NCBI GenBank assembly: GCA_030549495.1
Contig: JAUIRK010000936.1
Span: 558,001-622,000, forward strand
Reading direction: 5' to 3'
Length of the DNA: 64,000 nucleotides
Source: Nectonema munidae
Taxonomy: Eukaryota > Nematomorpha > Nectonematoida > Nectonematidae
Below, piece after piece: positions 35,484-45,529 of the stretch (position 1 is its first letter; the number at the start of each line of letters is the position of its first letter). A model generated the notes under the pieces. That model did no database searches and was not told the DNA's origin. It saw only the letters and a list, made by a program, of their open reading frames with translations. Position numbers and translations under genes: made by a program.

Positions 35484-35660
35484 ATTGTCCATGAGACAAA
35501 ATGTCTTATGAAAATAACGGGGCGAATTGTCCATGAAACAAAATGTCTTATGAAAATAATGGGGCGAATTGTCCATGAAACAAAATGTCTTATGAAAATA
35601 ATGGGGCGAATTGTCCATGGGACGAACTGTCTTATGAAAATAATGGGGCGAAATGTTCGA
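35484..35660. repeat. 42-bp tandem repeat, about four units
   Basis: Unit GGGGCGAATTGTCCATGAAA plus CAAAATGTCTTATGAAAATAAT, with starts at 35519, 35561, 35603 and 35645. Because 42 is a multiple of three, a minus-strand frame runs through it, but that is a by-product. The words CCATGRGACAAAATGTC and GGGGCGAAATGT resemble sequences at 35340-35375 and at the MULE ends (44207, 46760), so the array may be an expanded MULE subterminal region. Confidence 0.85.
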
Positions 35661-36166
35661 GGACCAAATTAACATAAATCAAAGTATACGAGAAAAGAAA
35701 ATCATTGCGTTTTTTTGAATATTTCTATCTACAAATAAAATTCTGACAGCTGTCACAAATAGATTAAGTACATTTTTAACAACTTAAACATTTTGTTTCG
35801 ATATTATATTTTTACTACAATAATCAACAAATTTTCTTTAAAAAAGTGATTTGATTATGTACAGTGTTACTTATAAAATTTAACAATCGAACATTATAAA
35901 AAATATCTCTGCTCAAATATTAAGCAAATAGAGTATTCTTGCTTTTAAACCGAATAGCTAGTCAAAATATTCATTCCCAAATAGCTATTAAAAAATTTCT
36001 TGACTTGAAAAAATTAAAGTTTTCAAATGTAAAAAACGTAGTAATAAAGATTAAATGACATTTGTTGAAAAAAAAATCTTAGCGCGAGTCTAACAATATT
36101 CATTGATATAAAATTATACGATTGAAAACTATTTTAATTTAACTCTAAATGCAAATTAGACAGAAG

Positions 36167-36365
36167 CAGTGGTGTAGCCAAAAAAAAGTTGATAGAAGGG
36201 GCACAATTTAAAAACAAAAAACTTGCGCAACATTATTTATACTTTCTTGATCCTTTCATTGGAGAAATTTTCAAAAACTTATATCGCATAAGTTGCATGG
36301 GGGCACCATGCGGTACATAGGAGTGTGGGCACGGCCCCTCATGCCCCAGCCTAGCTACGACACTA
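36167..36365. mobile_element. hAT-type MITE (CAGTGGTGTAGCC ends)
   Basis: Starts CAGTGGTGTAGCC and ends CTAGCTACGACACTA, an inverted repeat with three mismatches over the outer 12 bases. Flanks GACAGAAG and GAGAGAAG match at 7 of 8. The interior contains GGGGCACCATGCGG and GGGCACGGCCCC. Nested inside the 33667-36993 element. Confidence 0.78.
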
Positions 36366-36467
36366 GAGAGAAGAGAGCTGAATGAGATAGGAGAGCTTAA
36401 CAAGAGAAGAGGGCTTGAATGAAAGAAGAGAGCTTGAGTGAATGATTGAGTTTTAGCAGAGAAAGCG

Positions 36468-36593
36468 GAAGAGAAAAACAGAGGAGACAGGAAGAGAAAA
36501 CAGAGGAGACAGGAAGAGAAAAACAGAGGAGACAGGAAGAGAAAAACAGAGGAGACAGGAAGAGAAAAACAGAGGAGACAGAAAGAGAAATAG
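36468..36593. repeat. 23-bp tandem repeat (GAAGAGAAAAACAGAGGAGACAG type)
   Basis: Five to six units of about 23 bp built on AAGAGAAAAACAGAGGAGAC, almost pure purine on this strand. The minus-strand frame across it (FSLPVSSVF repeats) is a by-product of the repeat. Confidence 0.9.
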
Positions 36594-36872
36594 AATCACA
36601 GTGACAGAAGATGAGAAAATCTAGTGGATCATCAACATGTGTTTGCTCAAAAATACTACGAGACACTGTGATAAACATTGCTTACTTATTGTGTGCATAT
36701 TGAAGCAATGGATTATTATTATATAGCTCTCACACATCGTCTCTAAAATATGTTCGATAAGAATTTAAGAGCAGCTTGGCATGATGTTTGATTGATTCGA
36801 AAGTCTGCATTCCTTCTATGCGATCATACATGTTTTATAAACAAGCAGCAACTCTTACTTATAGAAAATTAT

Positions 36873-36960
36873 TGGGGGGGGGGGGGGGGGGGGGGGCGGG
36901 GATCAGTTTCCCCCCCCCCCCCCCTGAAAACACATTTGGGGGGGGGGGGGGGGGGGGGTG
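36873..36960. repeat. Long G and C homopolymer runs inside a hAT end
   Basis: A run of more than 20 G, then a C run of about 15 (36910-36924), then a second G run of more than 20, all within about 90 bp just inside the right terminus of the 33667-36993 element. Exact lengths are unreliable in sequencing. The C run lies between G runs, so hairpin or quadruplex formation is possible. The 75-98 codon frames across it are artefacts. Confidence 0.85.
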
Positions 36961-37001
36961 GTCGCCCCCTCGCCCTCCGGATGTGCGCCCCTGGTTTAGA
37001 T

Positions 37002-37376
37002 ATATCGTTTGCTTCCTAATAAGTGCTTTGTAGAGTTGAGCAAAATTTATTTCTGCATTAATTTTTATGAAATCGACATATACAAGAAGATACGTTACTA
37101 CTTTTTCACAACAGACATCATGTTTTACATATGAGATTAATTTGTCACCAGCCATTCTTGATAAGACTTATTACATTGTCCTCAATCATAGTACTATCCT
37201 ACTTTTCATTTTGAATGAGAATAGAAACATTCAAAGTGAGAAGAGAGTAACTTTTTAAATAGTATAGTAATATTCAAAATAAATGTTGAATATCAAAATT
37301 TGTTTAATTGCTTAGAAAACAAGTTTATAAAGTATATATTAGAATTGCTTAACTTGCTCTTTCAAGGCAGCATTAT
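37002..37376. other. Spacer between two hAT-type elements
   Basis: Nothing recognised. Confidence 0.4.
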
Positions 37377-37541
37377 CAGTGGTCTTGCAAGGCAACGGGA
37401 GACAACAAAAAGAAACAACGAAATGTATAGTATATGTAACGTAACATACAAAGCATAGGCGTTTGCCAGACATACTATATCAGTGGTCTGGCAAGACCAC
37501 GGGAGACAATAAAAAGAAACAAGGAAATGTATAGAAAGTAT
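37377..37541. repeat. Tandem pair of a ~104-bp repeat with hairpin end
   Basis: The first unit (37377-37480) begins CAGTGGTCTTGCAAGG and ends GTTTGCCAGACATACTATAT. The second begins CAGTGGTCTGGCAAGACCAC at 37481 and is cut at 37541 by the next element; its other part resumes at 40894-40942 (CATACAAACCATAGGCGCTT...). GGTCTggcaAGACC forms a hairpin. Related short pieces lie at 5811-5833 and 33729-33752. Confidence 0.8.
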
Positions 37542-38149
37542 CAGTGGCGGATCTAGAAAATTTCTATGGGGGGGGGGGGGGGGGGGTGGATAATTAAAAT
37601 TATGGTTCAAATTTTTGGAGGTTCACATATTTACTATATTATTTTTGGTTCAAAATTTCATCCTAAATGAACCCAAAGTTTTAATAACGCTCTCCGTTTG
37701 AGGAACATGAGGCCAGGTGTAGACAACCATAGTTACCGATTAGACGTAGGTATGGCTAACAATTCAATATTGATAAACAGGGATGGGGATTGACTTTTCC
37801 ATGATTACTGGGCTCACAATATTTTTACTTTTATCGAGAATCTGAGAGCCGAATTTGAAGAATGATAACAAAAAAATAAAACTTTTGAAAAAATGCAATA
37901 TTTTTAATGTGCAAATTGCAAAAGACAAACCAGCAAAGTATAATTGTAGACCTTAATACGTTATTTACGGTAAGGCTTGATATTGTTCGTCTGAACAAAC
38001 GTGTACTGCAGATAGTAGGTTAGTTTAGGGTCAAAAAGTGTGGATGCCTGGATACGGCGTGGGTATCTAGAGAGAAACTGTTTACATATCTCATTGGTCT
38101 TAGGTTGTATACCCATGCCATTCAAGGCGATTACTGCAAGATTCGTCAG

Positions 38150-39760
38150 TCATTCTGTATTCATAGTCTTTCTCAGCCACGTGTGTATCCTCTTAACACA
38201 GGAAAATGACCGTTCTGCTTCAGTGCTACCGATCGGAAGGACGGCTAGTATTTTGAGGAATTCTCTTACATTTGGAAAGAACATTTGATCGTTGGCCATG
38301 AGAGATGTCACAGATATGTCGCCTATGGTGCCTTTGTAAATCCAGTAATTTAACCAGCGGAACATCTCGCTATCAAGAGCACCAGGTAATGGTAACACAT
38401 GAAACCATTTGTCATGCAGATTTTCAGTCAACTTTGGTAATGTTTCATTGGTCTTCTGGAGAATCACTTCTGGAACGAGACAGCATAGTTCATAATGGAC
38501 ACGTTTGTCATCACTGAAACGAAATCTCAGTTCACTGCAGGTAGTATCAAGGAATGAAATAACCAAAGTTCTCTTCCAGTAGTCGAAAACTGTATCTGAT
38601 GGATGGTTATCTCTCATCGTTGGTTTCCTACAGATCCTTGGTCTCTGTTCACGTGAGCCAACAAGACTACTTAATTCTAGCACTTTAAAATATACACGAT
38701 CAAACCAGACGTCTACTTCTAATCGTATGTCTTGATATGTTGACATAACCTGTTCTATTTTCTGGAATCCTATGTACACCTCCATATGGGAACCTTTTAA
38801 TGCAGTCACGACTGGACGCAATGGTTCCAACATCTCCTTGGCAATGACAAAGCTTACGATGTGTCCAAAGTCCACGAGCGTATGGCAAAGACCATTAGCC
38901 TTGGAGGAATCCCAGTTCCAAGCATCATTGTTTGGATAGAATCTCTCATCTTTGGTCGGCTGACAGATTTCATTCAGAGTAGCAACTATGTATTCATATA
39001 GTTGAAAAATAGTTTAAAATGTCGTGTGCCGTTAGATCCAACCGGTTTTACACAGGTTCTTCAGCTTTGTTTTTCTCATATCTGGTGCCAGTGAATCAAT
39101 AATGATCTTAAAAAAGCGTTGCCGCTTGGGTGAATTGTCGAAGAAGCTGTAAAGCTCACGGCATGTGTCCATCATATTGTGTATTGATGATATTTTGCAT
39201 GCATTACAAATAACAAGATTTAAGGAATGGAGGCAATATTCTTGGAATTGGGCGTCAGAGGCAAGCTTTAAAATTTCAACTCGAAGCTGTAGTGTCATAA
39301 GCCTGGCCACGGCAGTGACTAAGGTCGATCCGATTTTTTTAGGGATTCTTTGATAGCTACCGCTATTTCCACACCGGTTGTCCTTTCAAGATTAACTAAA
39401 TCTAACAACACTTCCCGCTTTCTTGGCTTTGAAGCATCATCAACAAAGTCAAGTATCCTGAGGCACACAGATAAAATTTCACGTCCATTCGAGGTAGTTT
39501 CATCGGCTATTATAGAAAAGTGAGGACATTTTCTGATACATTCTCTGAAGTTGTCTCGGATGATATCAGCAGCAACATGTATCACATCGTTCTAAAGTGT
39601 CTTACTCGTCTATCGAGAGTGGGCAGGACCGAATACCAGGTGGTCATTCAGTTCTGGGCACGTTTTTGCCATCAACCGTAGGAGTGCGACGAAATTTCCT
39701 ACATTGCTAATAGAGATTCACTAAATTCTACTCTGTGACCTCGCAGTCCTATCTGTTGCT
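38150..39760 (-). pseudogene. hAT-family transposase (DUF4371 plus C-terminal dimerisation), broken
   Basis: Minus strand. N-terminal KQQIGLRGHR (about 39760), then NFVALLRLMAKTCPELNDHL, then DVIHVAADIIRDNFRECIR and FSIIADETTSNGREILSVCLRI (39585-39319), the DUF4371 core with the first acidic catalytic residue. Next CLHSLNLVICNACKISSI (39310-39032, His-x-Leu-Asn segment), then a long C-terminal frame 38875-38150 ending ILAVLPIGSTEAERSFSCVK and RIHTWLRKTMNTE, the dimerisation motif. It is closest in layout to P52rIPK/ZMYM-like hAT transposases. At least four breaks. The C-terminal 240-codon frame is fully open, so decay is moderate. Confidence 0.88.
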
Positions 39761-39848
39761 TTGCACAGAACATTACAGCATCGCCAATATAAGTCAACAC
39801 TCAACATAATATAATATAATATAACGACAATATAAGGCGCACAGGGTG

Positions 39849-39878
39849 GTACTTCGTACCTCAGGGCGTACGAAGTAC
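39849..39878. repeat. Perfect 11-bp inverted repeat (hairpin)
   Basis: GTACTTCGTAC and GTACGAAGTAC separated by 8 bases. It lies about 90 bp upstream of the hAT transposase N-terminal remnant, so it could be a transposase-binding or cruciform site of that element. Function unknown. Confidence 0.6.
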
Positions 39879-39954
39879 TACATTTAAATATAAGAAGTGT
39901 CTAAGCTTTAGTTTTTAAGCAAATATAAATATATTAGAATGTAGTTAAAAATTA

Positions 39955-40791
39955 AATGCTTTCAAAGAAAAGTTACATCTCTGTCGCGACTAGTTGAAAA
40001 GATAATCTTTTGAATTTTCCATCACTCGAAGAAACGACCGATGAAGATGAGTCCCTAATTCCAAGTGTTCGAGAAGAAGTTGGTAATCATTTGGAAATAT
40101 TATCCAAGTCTAGTGGATATTTTGAAGGGGGAAATCTAGAAGACTCTGAAAAATGGATAATAAATCCATATTCTTTTAATTTGGATTATATGCCGAATGA
40201 TGAAACGTTGAAAGATGATCTTATTGAATTGCGCACAAACTAAGTTTTTGAAATGCAGTTTGAAAGCAAAACTTTGGAACAATATTGGTGCTCGGCAATG
40301 GAGATGTTTCCAAGACTTTGTAAAAAAGCATAAAGTATGCTTATTCCATTTGTGACAACTTACTTGTGCGAGTACGGATTTAGTACCCTTTTGTCAATAA
40401 AGACTAAATCGCTTGAGTGCACAAGCAGATATGCGAATTGCTATCAGTAACAAAGTACCATTTTTGAAAAACTCATATGCAAAAAACAGGGGCAAAATAG
40501 TCATTAAATTTGAGGTGGACTTTATAAAATTATTAGCTTTTTAAAAGAGAATAAAAAATTGAACTATTTTTTAAAATGGAATTTGTTTGGATGCAGATTG
40601 TTTCATTTTAATTTCATTTTTGTTTATATAGTACCTCATAAAAAATGATTATGTAAATTTTTGTCGTTTTTTTATTTCAACCTTTCTTTTAAATAAATTT
40701 GTAAATTTTCATTACATAAACTGTAAGGGGTGGAAAAAAAATTAAAATTTTTTAGGGGTACGGAGCGTCAAAAAGGTTGGGAACCACTGGT
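39955..40791 (+). mobile_element. 3' fragment of a Charlie-like hAT element with its right terminus
   Basis: Plus-strand frames give FKEKLHLCRD, FPSLEETTDEDESLIPSVRE, SEKWIINPYSFNLDYMPNDE, LKDDLIELRTN, FEMQFESKTLEQYWCSAMEM and, after a stop, LIPFVTTYLCEYGFSTLLSI with KTKSL. This is the C-terminal third of a SCAND3/ZBED5-like hAT transposase. About 330 bp further, the right end CAAAAAGGTTGGGAACCACTG (40771-40791) is the classic terminus of this group. The left part was lost. Interrupted by three or more stops. Confidence 0.85.
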
Positions 40792-40942
40792 CTAGATAGA
40801 TATCTTTTCAAGTATTTGACTATATGATATAGAACTTCAGCACAAAGAGGGTGGGTGCCTAGCCACCCAATCCACCCCCTGTATCCGCCCTTGAGTATAA
40901 TGAACATACAAACCATAGGCGCTTGCCAGACATACTATTATA

Positions 40943-41795
40943 TATCTAAATATATAGCTTTGATTTTTTAATGAACCCAAAAAAATGAACTTTGAGTGAA
41001 AATTTGCATATTTTCTAATAGGGTGCTAGATACAAAATATATTAAATCTCAGAAAAATAAAAAGTTATGATCAAAATTGTTATCAACTGGAAGCTATATA
41101 TAGAATTACTTACTTATTCACGCATACATAGATGACAACTTTTTTCGCAACACGATTTGGAAGATTTGTTAATTTTTAAAAAAATAATGTAATATATTTA
41201 ATTTCTACAAATAGAGATAATGCACATAGACATATTTTAATTTTTCTTCAAAAAACAGAAAGAAATTCTAACACTTGGTACCTACTTGACAAATTATAAT
41301 ATATTTTAAGAACCATCAAATGAAAAGTTTCCTCTATCATCAGATCATGCAAAAGATGTGGAGGGTGTTGTATTTATAATTTAGTGAAACGTTTCAATAC
41401 TAAAGATAATTCTGGCAACGACAAATAAAGGTGTTTTATATGTGAAATCTGCGCTAAAATGTACTCTATGATGTTATTTGTGTGTTGCAACTTTTTGAAG
41501 CAAAAATTAAGAATTATTATATCGAGGAATAGTCATTGTTAATTCGACTAGTACAGAACGTAGCTGCAAGATCGATACGCTTAAGTTGCTTACCTAGTAT
41601 ATTCCCAAAAAAAATTAATATCTGAGTTTTTAATTATGTGCTTATCATATTAGCTTGTGTTTTAAAAATAATTCTACTCTATTATTATGAAACCCTTTCT
41701 GAATCTATTTCTATCATACTTAAAAAATTCTATAATTATAACCAATAATGTGGTAAAAAATTATGAAAATCGATCAAAATATATGATAAAATAAA
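40943..41795. other. AT-rich spacer
   Basis: No recognised gene or repeat. Confidence 0.4.
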
Positions 41796-42601
41796 GGGGA
41801 TTAGCGCGAACGCAGATCCCATCACTCAAAAATTATGCGCTCGAATTATCCACATTTGGGATAACCGTAACTAAGGCATTATTCAAAGTGCAATGAACAA
41901 CGTCAAAGCTAGAAGGACCGCCTTCGTGATCACGGTACCCTCCGCGCCAGGTAAGTGCAGAGTGAAATAAAATGTTATTCTTATTAAACAAAGCTAGACT
42001 CCTATAATTGTGGATTTCAAAATAGTTTCGCTAGATATTACTCACTTATACAAAGATCTAATTATACCAAGAATTCTTAATTTTTCATCATTCTTATAAA
42101 TAAATTATATGAAAATAAAGAAACTATTTATAAGTTTAAGTTTATTTTGATTTAATTCTAAAATAAAAATACTTTAAAATAATGGGGGCGTTAAGAAAAT
42201 TTCTTAACACTGATTTTATTTTGAAAATTTTAAAAATTAGAAAATAATAATTTAAAGAATGAGTTACATAATGATGCCTTTAAATTTAATATAATATTTT
42301 TTTATTTAATAATATTTCATTGTTTTAAATAATAAATTTCATTAATATAGAATAAAACACTAAATACAAACTTACTTCTCCTTCATGTCTAAATAGATTC
42401 AACTTTTATGGTATATATTGAAAATGAAGTAGTGAGCATCACTTACTTGGCGCAAAAGATACTGTGATCATTAAGGCAGTTCTTTTAGTCTTGGAGACTT
42501 TCATTGCACCTCGATTGCCTCCTTGGTTATGATTGCCTCAAATGAAGGTATATCAAGCGCATAATTTTTGGGTGATGGGACTTGCGTTCGCGCTCGTCCC
42601 C
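41796..42601. mobile_element. 806-bp element with long (~165 bp) imperfect inverted repeats
   Basis: Left end GGGGATTAGCGCGAACGCAG..CCCATCACTCAAAAATTATGCGCTCGA. The right end on the opposite strand is GGGGACGAGCGCGAACGCAA..CCCATCACCCAAAAATTATGCGCTTGA. Similarity continues inward to GCGCCAGGTAAGTG (41948) paired with GCGCCAAGTAAGTG (42448, opposite strand), about 165 bp at roughly 75%. The middle is AT-rich and non-coding. GATCAAAAT flanking words just outside suggest the true ends may lie slightly further out. Superfamily unresolved. Confidence 0.8.
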
Positions 42602-44200
42602 TATATTATATAATTTTGATCAAATATTTTTGCCTCTTGTGATTTATTTTTTATTACATGGCATCTTAATATTTACGTTCATTGTTCAAAATAATTCTCA
42701 GAGAGAAAGTTTCGGATTCGGTCCAACATGAACCTTTTTGTTCAGTTGACGAGCGGTCAATTACGCTTTGAACACAAGTTACCTTTATTTTTACCAATTC
42801 CAGAATTAGCATCTAAGTTTGGTAAAATAACAATAGTAGTAGATTTATAGCAAAAGTTAGGTATTTTTTGAAGACCGCTGTGCGGGTACTCGATAGTATC
42901 TAGCAGTGGCGTATATTGAGGGTGTGCGGTGAACACCCTGATTATAAGCTAGTAATAATTTCATATATTGATTATCCCCAATACTTGTGATCTACAACAC
43001 ACATTAAATAATTGTAATCAGTAATGGTTAGTTTTTGTAGAAAATTTCTTTTGAGCAAATACTACATAGGCCTATGGTCTATCTACTTGTTACAATATAA
43101 GCTATACCTGCAAGTTTGATTGACTAATAATTCTGAGGTTTTATTGGGTAATTGGTAATCACTCTTTCTCAAAACCTGGATTTCTCAAGCTTTTTGTCTA
43201 AATCGCCCATTAGGAATTTTAAAAATTCAAAAATAGCCCACTATGAAGTAAAAATAAGCCGAAAATCTTTCAAAACACTTTTTTACAGATTCCAAATAGG
43301 TAAAAATAAGTTTTGAAAAATATAAATTGTCTACGTAAATTCCTTTCTCACAAAAGTGGGCAACTCGCCCAAGGCTGAGAAACCACCTTGTGCTTTTTTC
43401 CCCTAAAACGCCTTTAGTATCCATCTATATTAGAATTTAAAATAAAGAGAGTAAAAAATCAGAGTAGAAAGAAGATACAAAAATTATATAAGGCTTCCCT
43501 ATATTATTCGTAGTGATTACTACATTCATTCTACAAGCAACAAGTCGTTTTCTTTCGCATAGCAGGCCTTCGTATCATATCTAAATGCGAATGTTGAAAA
43601 AAAAAGAGCGCAAATCTACACAAAGTAGTTCTATGTAAAAATAATATAAGCTACGTATTTTATTGGTAGTGTTATCTTCTTTTAGCGCGCCTTTCTATGT
43701 TTTTTTTATAAGTTTGAGTAAGGAAGATAGAGATGTTACTCAATCCATACTCTTTTGATGAGTATTAAAAAACTAATCATCCCTAGAATATCCCTGCTTC
43801 TAAGAATATGAGTTTTTTGACTCATATCAAAATTCTATCAGTAACTCTTCTCCTCATCCATTTTTCAACTTTTTTTAAAATCAATTTACAGCAAGAGAAA
43901 TTAGTACTTTTCGGTTATAAGCGAATGGGGAATTACTTTTGGATACATAAATTAACATATTACGATTTAAGACAAGTTTTTCAAAGCAAGACAATTTAGA
44001 AGTTTTCATTATTTCAGTCCCTGCTCATAAAACATCTTCTCTTTTGCTACTATCTGTATAGTAGAATCTTTGCCTACTAAAGAAAATCAGTTATATTACT
44101 CGAAATAAAAATATGTCCAGCTCTGAATTATTAATATATATTCTTGTAAGATCCTCGGCGACGCTCAATATTTGAGACACTAATATGTGTGCCGGTACTA
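42602..44200. other. Spacer with a possible MITE end
   Basis: CAGTGGCGTATATTGAGGGTG at 42905 has the form of a hAT-type left end, but no partner right end was seen. A minus frame at 43227-43424 and a plus frame at 43808-43999 show no domain. Confidence 0.35.
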
Positions 44201-44329
44201 AGACAATTTGCCTAACGGACATTTTGCTTAATGGACATTTTTCCTTAGGATATTTTCCCTATCATCAGATATATATATAGACATAAACACTCTTTCTCCC
44301 TCATCTTTGTTATAGTTTAATTAATTTTG

Positions 44330-45062
44330 GACACTGCAATTTGAAACCCCTAGAAGTCTTATACAAGAAAGCCTTAAGAGTCGTCTCAAAATCAAAAAAA
44401 TGTTCTCACACTAATAAGCTTTTTATGGAATGCAACCTCCTCAAATTAGAAGATATATATTATCAAAAAATTGGAATTTTTTTATTATCCAACCTCAACT
44501 CCTCTCATAAGCATTTTGAAAATCTTATAACTTATGCAACAAAGGCAGAATACAATTTGAGAAATCATCTTAATCTCGTTAAACCTCATTTTAGACTCCA
44601 TTGTTCAAACTTGTCAATAAGACATAAAGTCATAGTTTTTTATGAAAAATACAGATTTTTGTTGGGAGAAAGTGGCTCGTCAACTGAAAGATTCAAAAAG
44701 ATTTTCAACTCTTACATTTCCTCTCAATATTCCCAACTTCCTCCATGTTCTGATATGAACTGTTTCATTTGCTCTGATCCATGATAAGAGTTTCTCGTTT
44801 TCTTTGACTTCTTTTTTGCAGTGTGTATCCTTCAGCGGTTTCTATAAACCTTTGGATTTACACATATTTTTTATTCCACATTTGCTTATTTTCTCATTTG
44901 CTTTCATATCGTATTCCAAAATAACTGTTAAATACATAGATTATTATTTATTAATGTAATTTTGTTTTCCACAATATATATTCGCTATATATGTCTCAGT
45001 TTCCCTATTTTATTTTAACTTTTTCTTTTCATTTTCAAAATAAATCTTATCTTATCTACCTA
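44330..45062 (+). mobile_element. LINE 3' fragment inserted in the MULE
   Basis: The frame 44341-44784 codes the C-terminal RT-associated part: KPLEVLYKKALRVVSKSKKC, CNLLKLEDIYYQKIGIFLL and a closing CSDMNCFICSDP Cys motif. It is followed by a ~280-bp 3' UTR and a tail AATAAATCTTATCTTATC (45043-45060), a short tandem tail as in CR1-like LINEs. The 147-codon frame is uninterrupted, so this copy is younger than the MULE around it. Confidence 0.82.
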
Positions 45063-45529
45063 ATTTTCAGAATGAACACGTTTTGTGATAATAAAAAAAA
45101 CGTTATGTTTCAAATGAACGAATTGTGTATACTTTTTGACAAGAATTGATTCAGCTTAAGTTATTTATCTTCTCTATAAAGAAATTTTAATGTATCAAAC
45201 GCACTATAATCACGTATTCATTGAAATCCAGTTACAACAAAAATTCATCTACAACGAGACTCTCTTGATTCGTTGATTTTTCAAAATTTTTAGAAATTTA
45301 TTTTAGAAAGATTCAAAATTTATTTTATTAATTACAAATATAAAAATATTTCATTGATATTTTTTCCATCAAAAATATAAATTTGTAATAAATTCTATCA
45401 CAAAAAAAACGAATAAACTGAATGGCACAATCAATGCTGTATAAACTTCAAATTCTTTTCAAAAAACAGATTGGCTATATATCTAGGTTTATTTCTTTAC
45501 CATTTTGTATTTAGTTTTTATTTTCAAAT

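Larger units (their letters stand above)
33667..36993. mobile_element. Non-autonomous hAT-type element, 3.3 kb, perfect 8-bp target duplication
   Basis: Starts CAGGGGCGCACATCC (33667-33681) and ends GGATGTGCGCCCCTG (36979-36993), perfect 15-bp inverted repeats. GTTTAGAT lies at both sides (33659-33666 and 36994-37001), 8 of 8 identical, the hAT target size. I found no transposase inside. The interior holds a SINE (34926), a 42-bp tandem array (35484), another MITE (36167), a 23-bp tandem array (36468) and long G/C runs next to the right end. The element is therefore a nested composite that grew by later insertions, or a non-autonomous derivative with captured sequence. Confidence 0.88.
37542..40893 (-). 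mobile_element. hAT-like element with DUF4371-type transposase, 3.35 kb
   Basis: Left end CAGTGGCGGATCTAG, right end read inward CAAGGGCGGATAC (9 of the first 11 bases match). AGTAT flanks both sides (37537-37541 and 40894-40898). Removing the element plus one AGTAT rejoins the interrupted 104-bp repeat, which fixes the boundaries well. The 5-bp flank is shorter than the 8 bp usual for hAT. A broken minus-strand transposase fills 38150-39760, and a plus-strand fragment of another hAT (39955-40791) has landed in its 5' part. A run of more than 20 G lies just inside the left end (37568). Confidence 0.85.

Noticed and set aside
35481-35675. Repeat protein with FHKTFCFMDNSPHY units
   Set aside because: The frame is open only because the DNA repeat is 42 bp, a multiple of three. 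No start context and no domain.
36397-36678. Low-complexity secreted protein (SLPVSSVF repeats)
   Set aside because: By-product of a purine-rich 23-bp tandem repeat read on the minus strand.
36788-37155. Proline/glycine-rich protein-coding ORFs on both strands
   Set aside because: They are translations of G and C homopolymer runs inside a transposon end.
40010-40243. Domesticated hAT-derived host gene
   Set aside because: The reading frame is broken soon after 40243 and again at the TTYLCE motif, and a hAT right terminus lies 3' of it, so it is a dead element.
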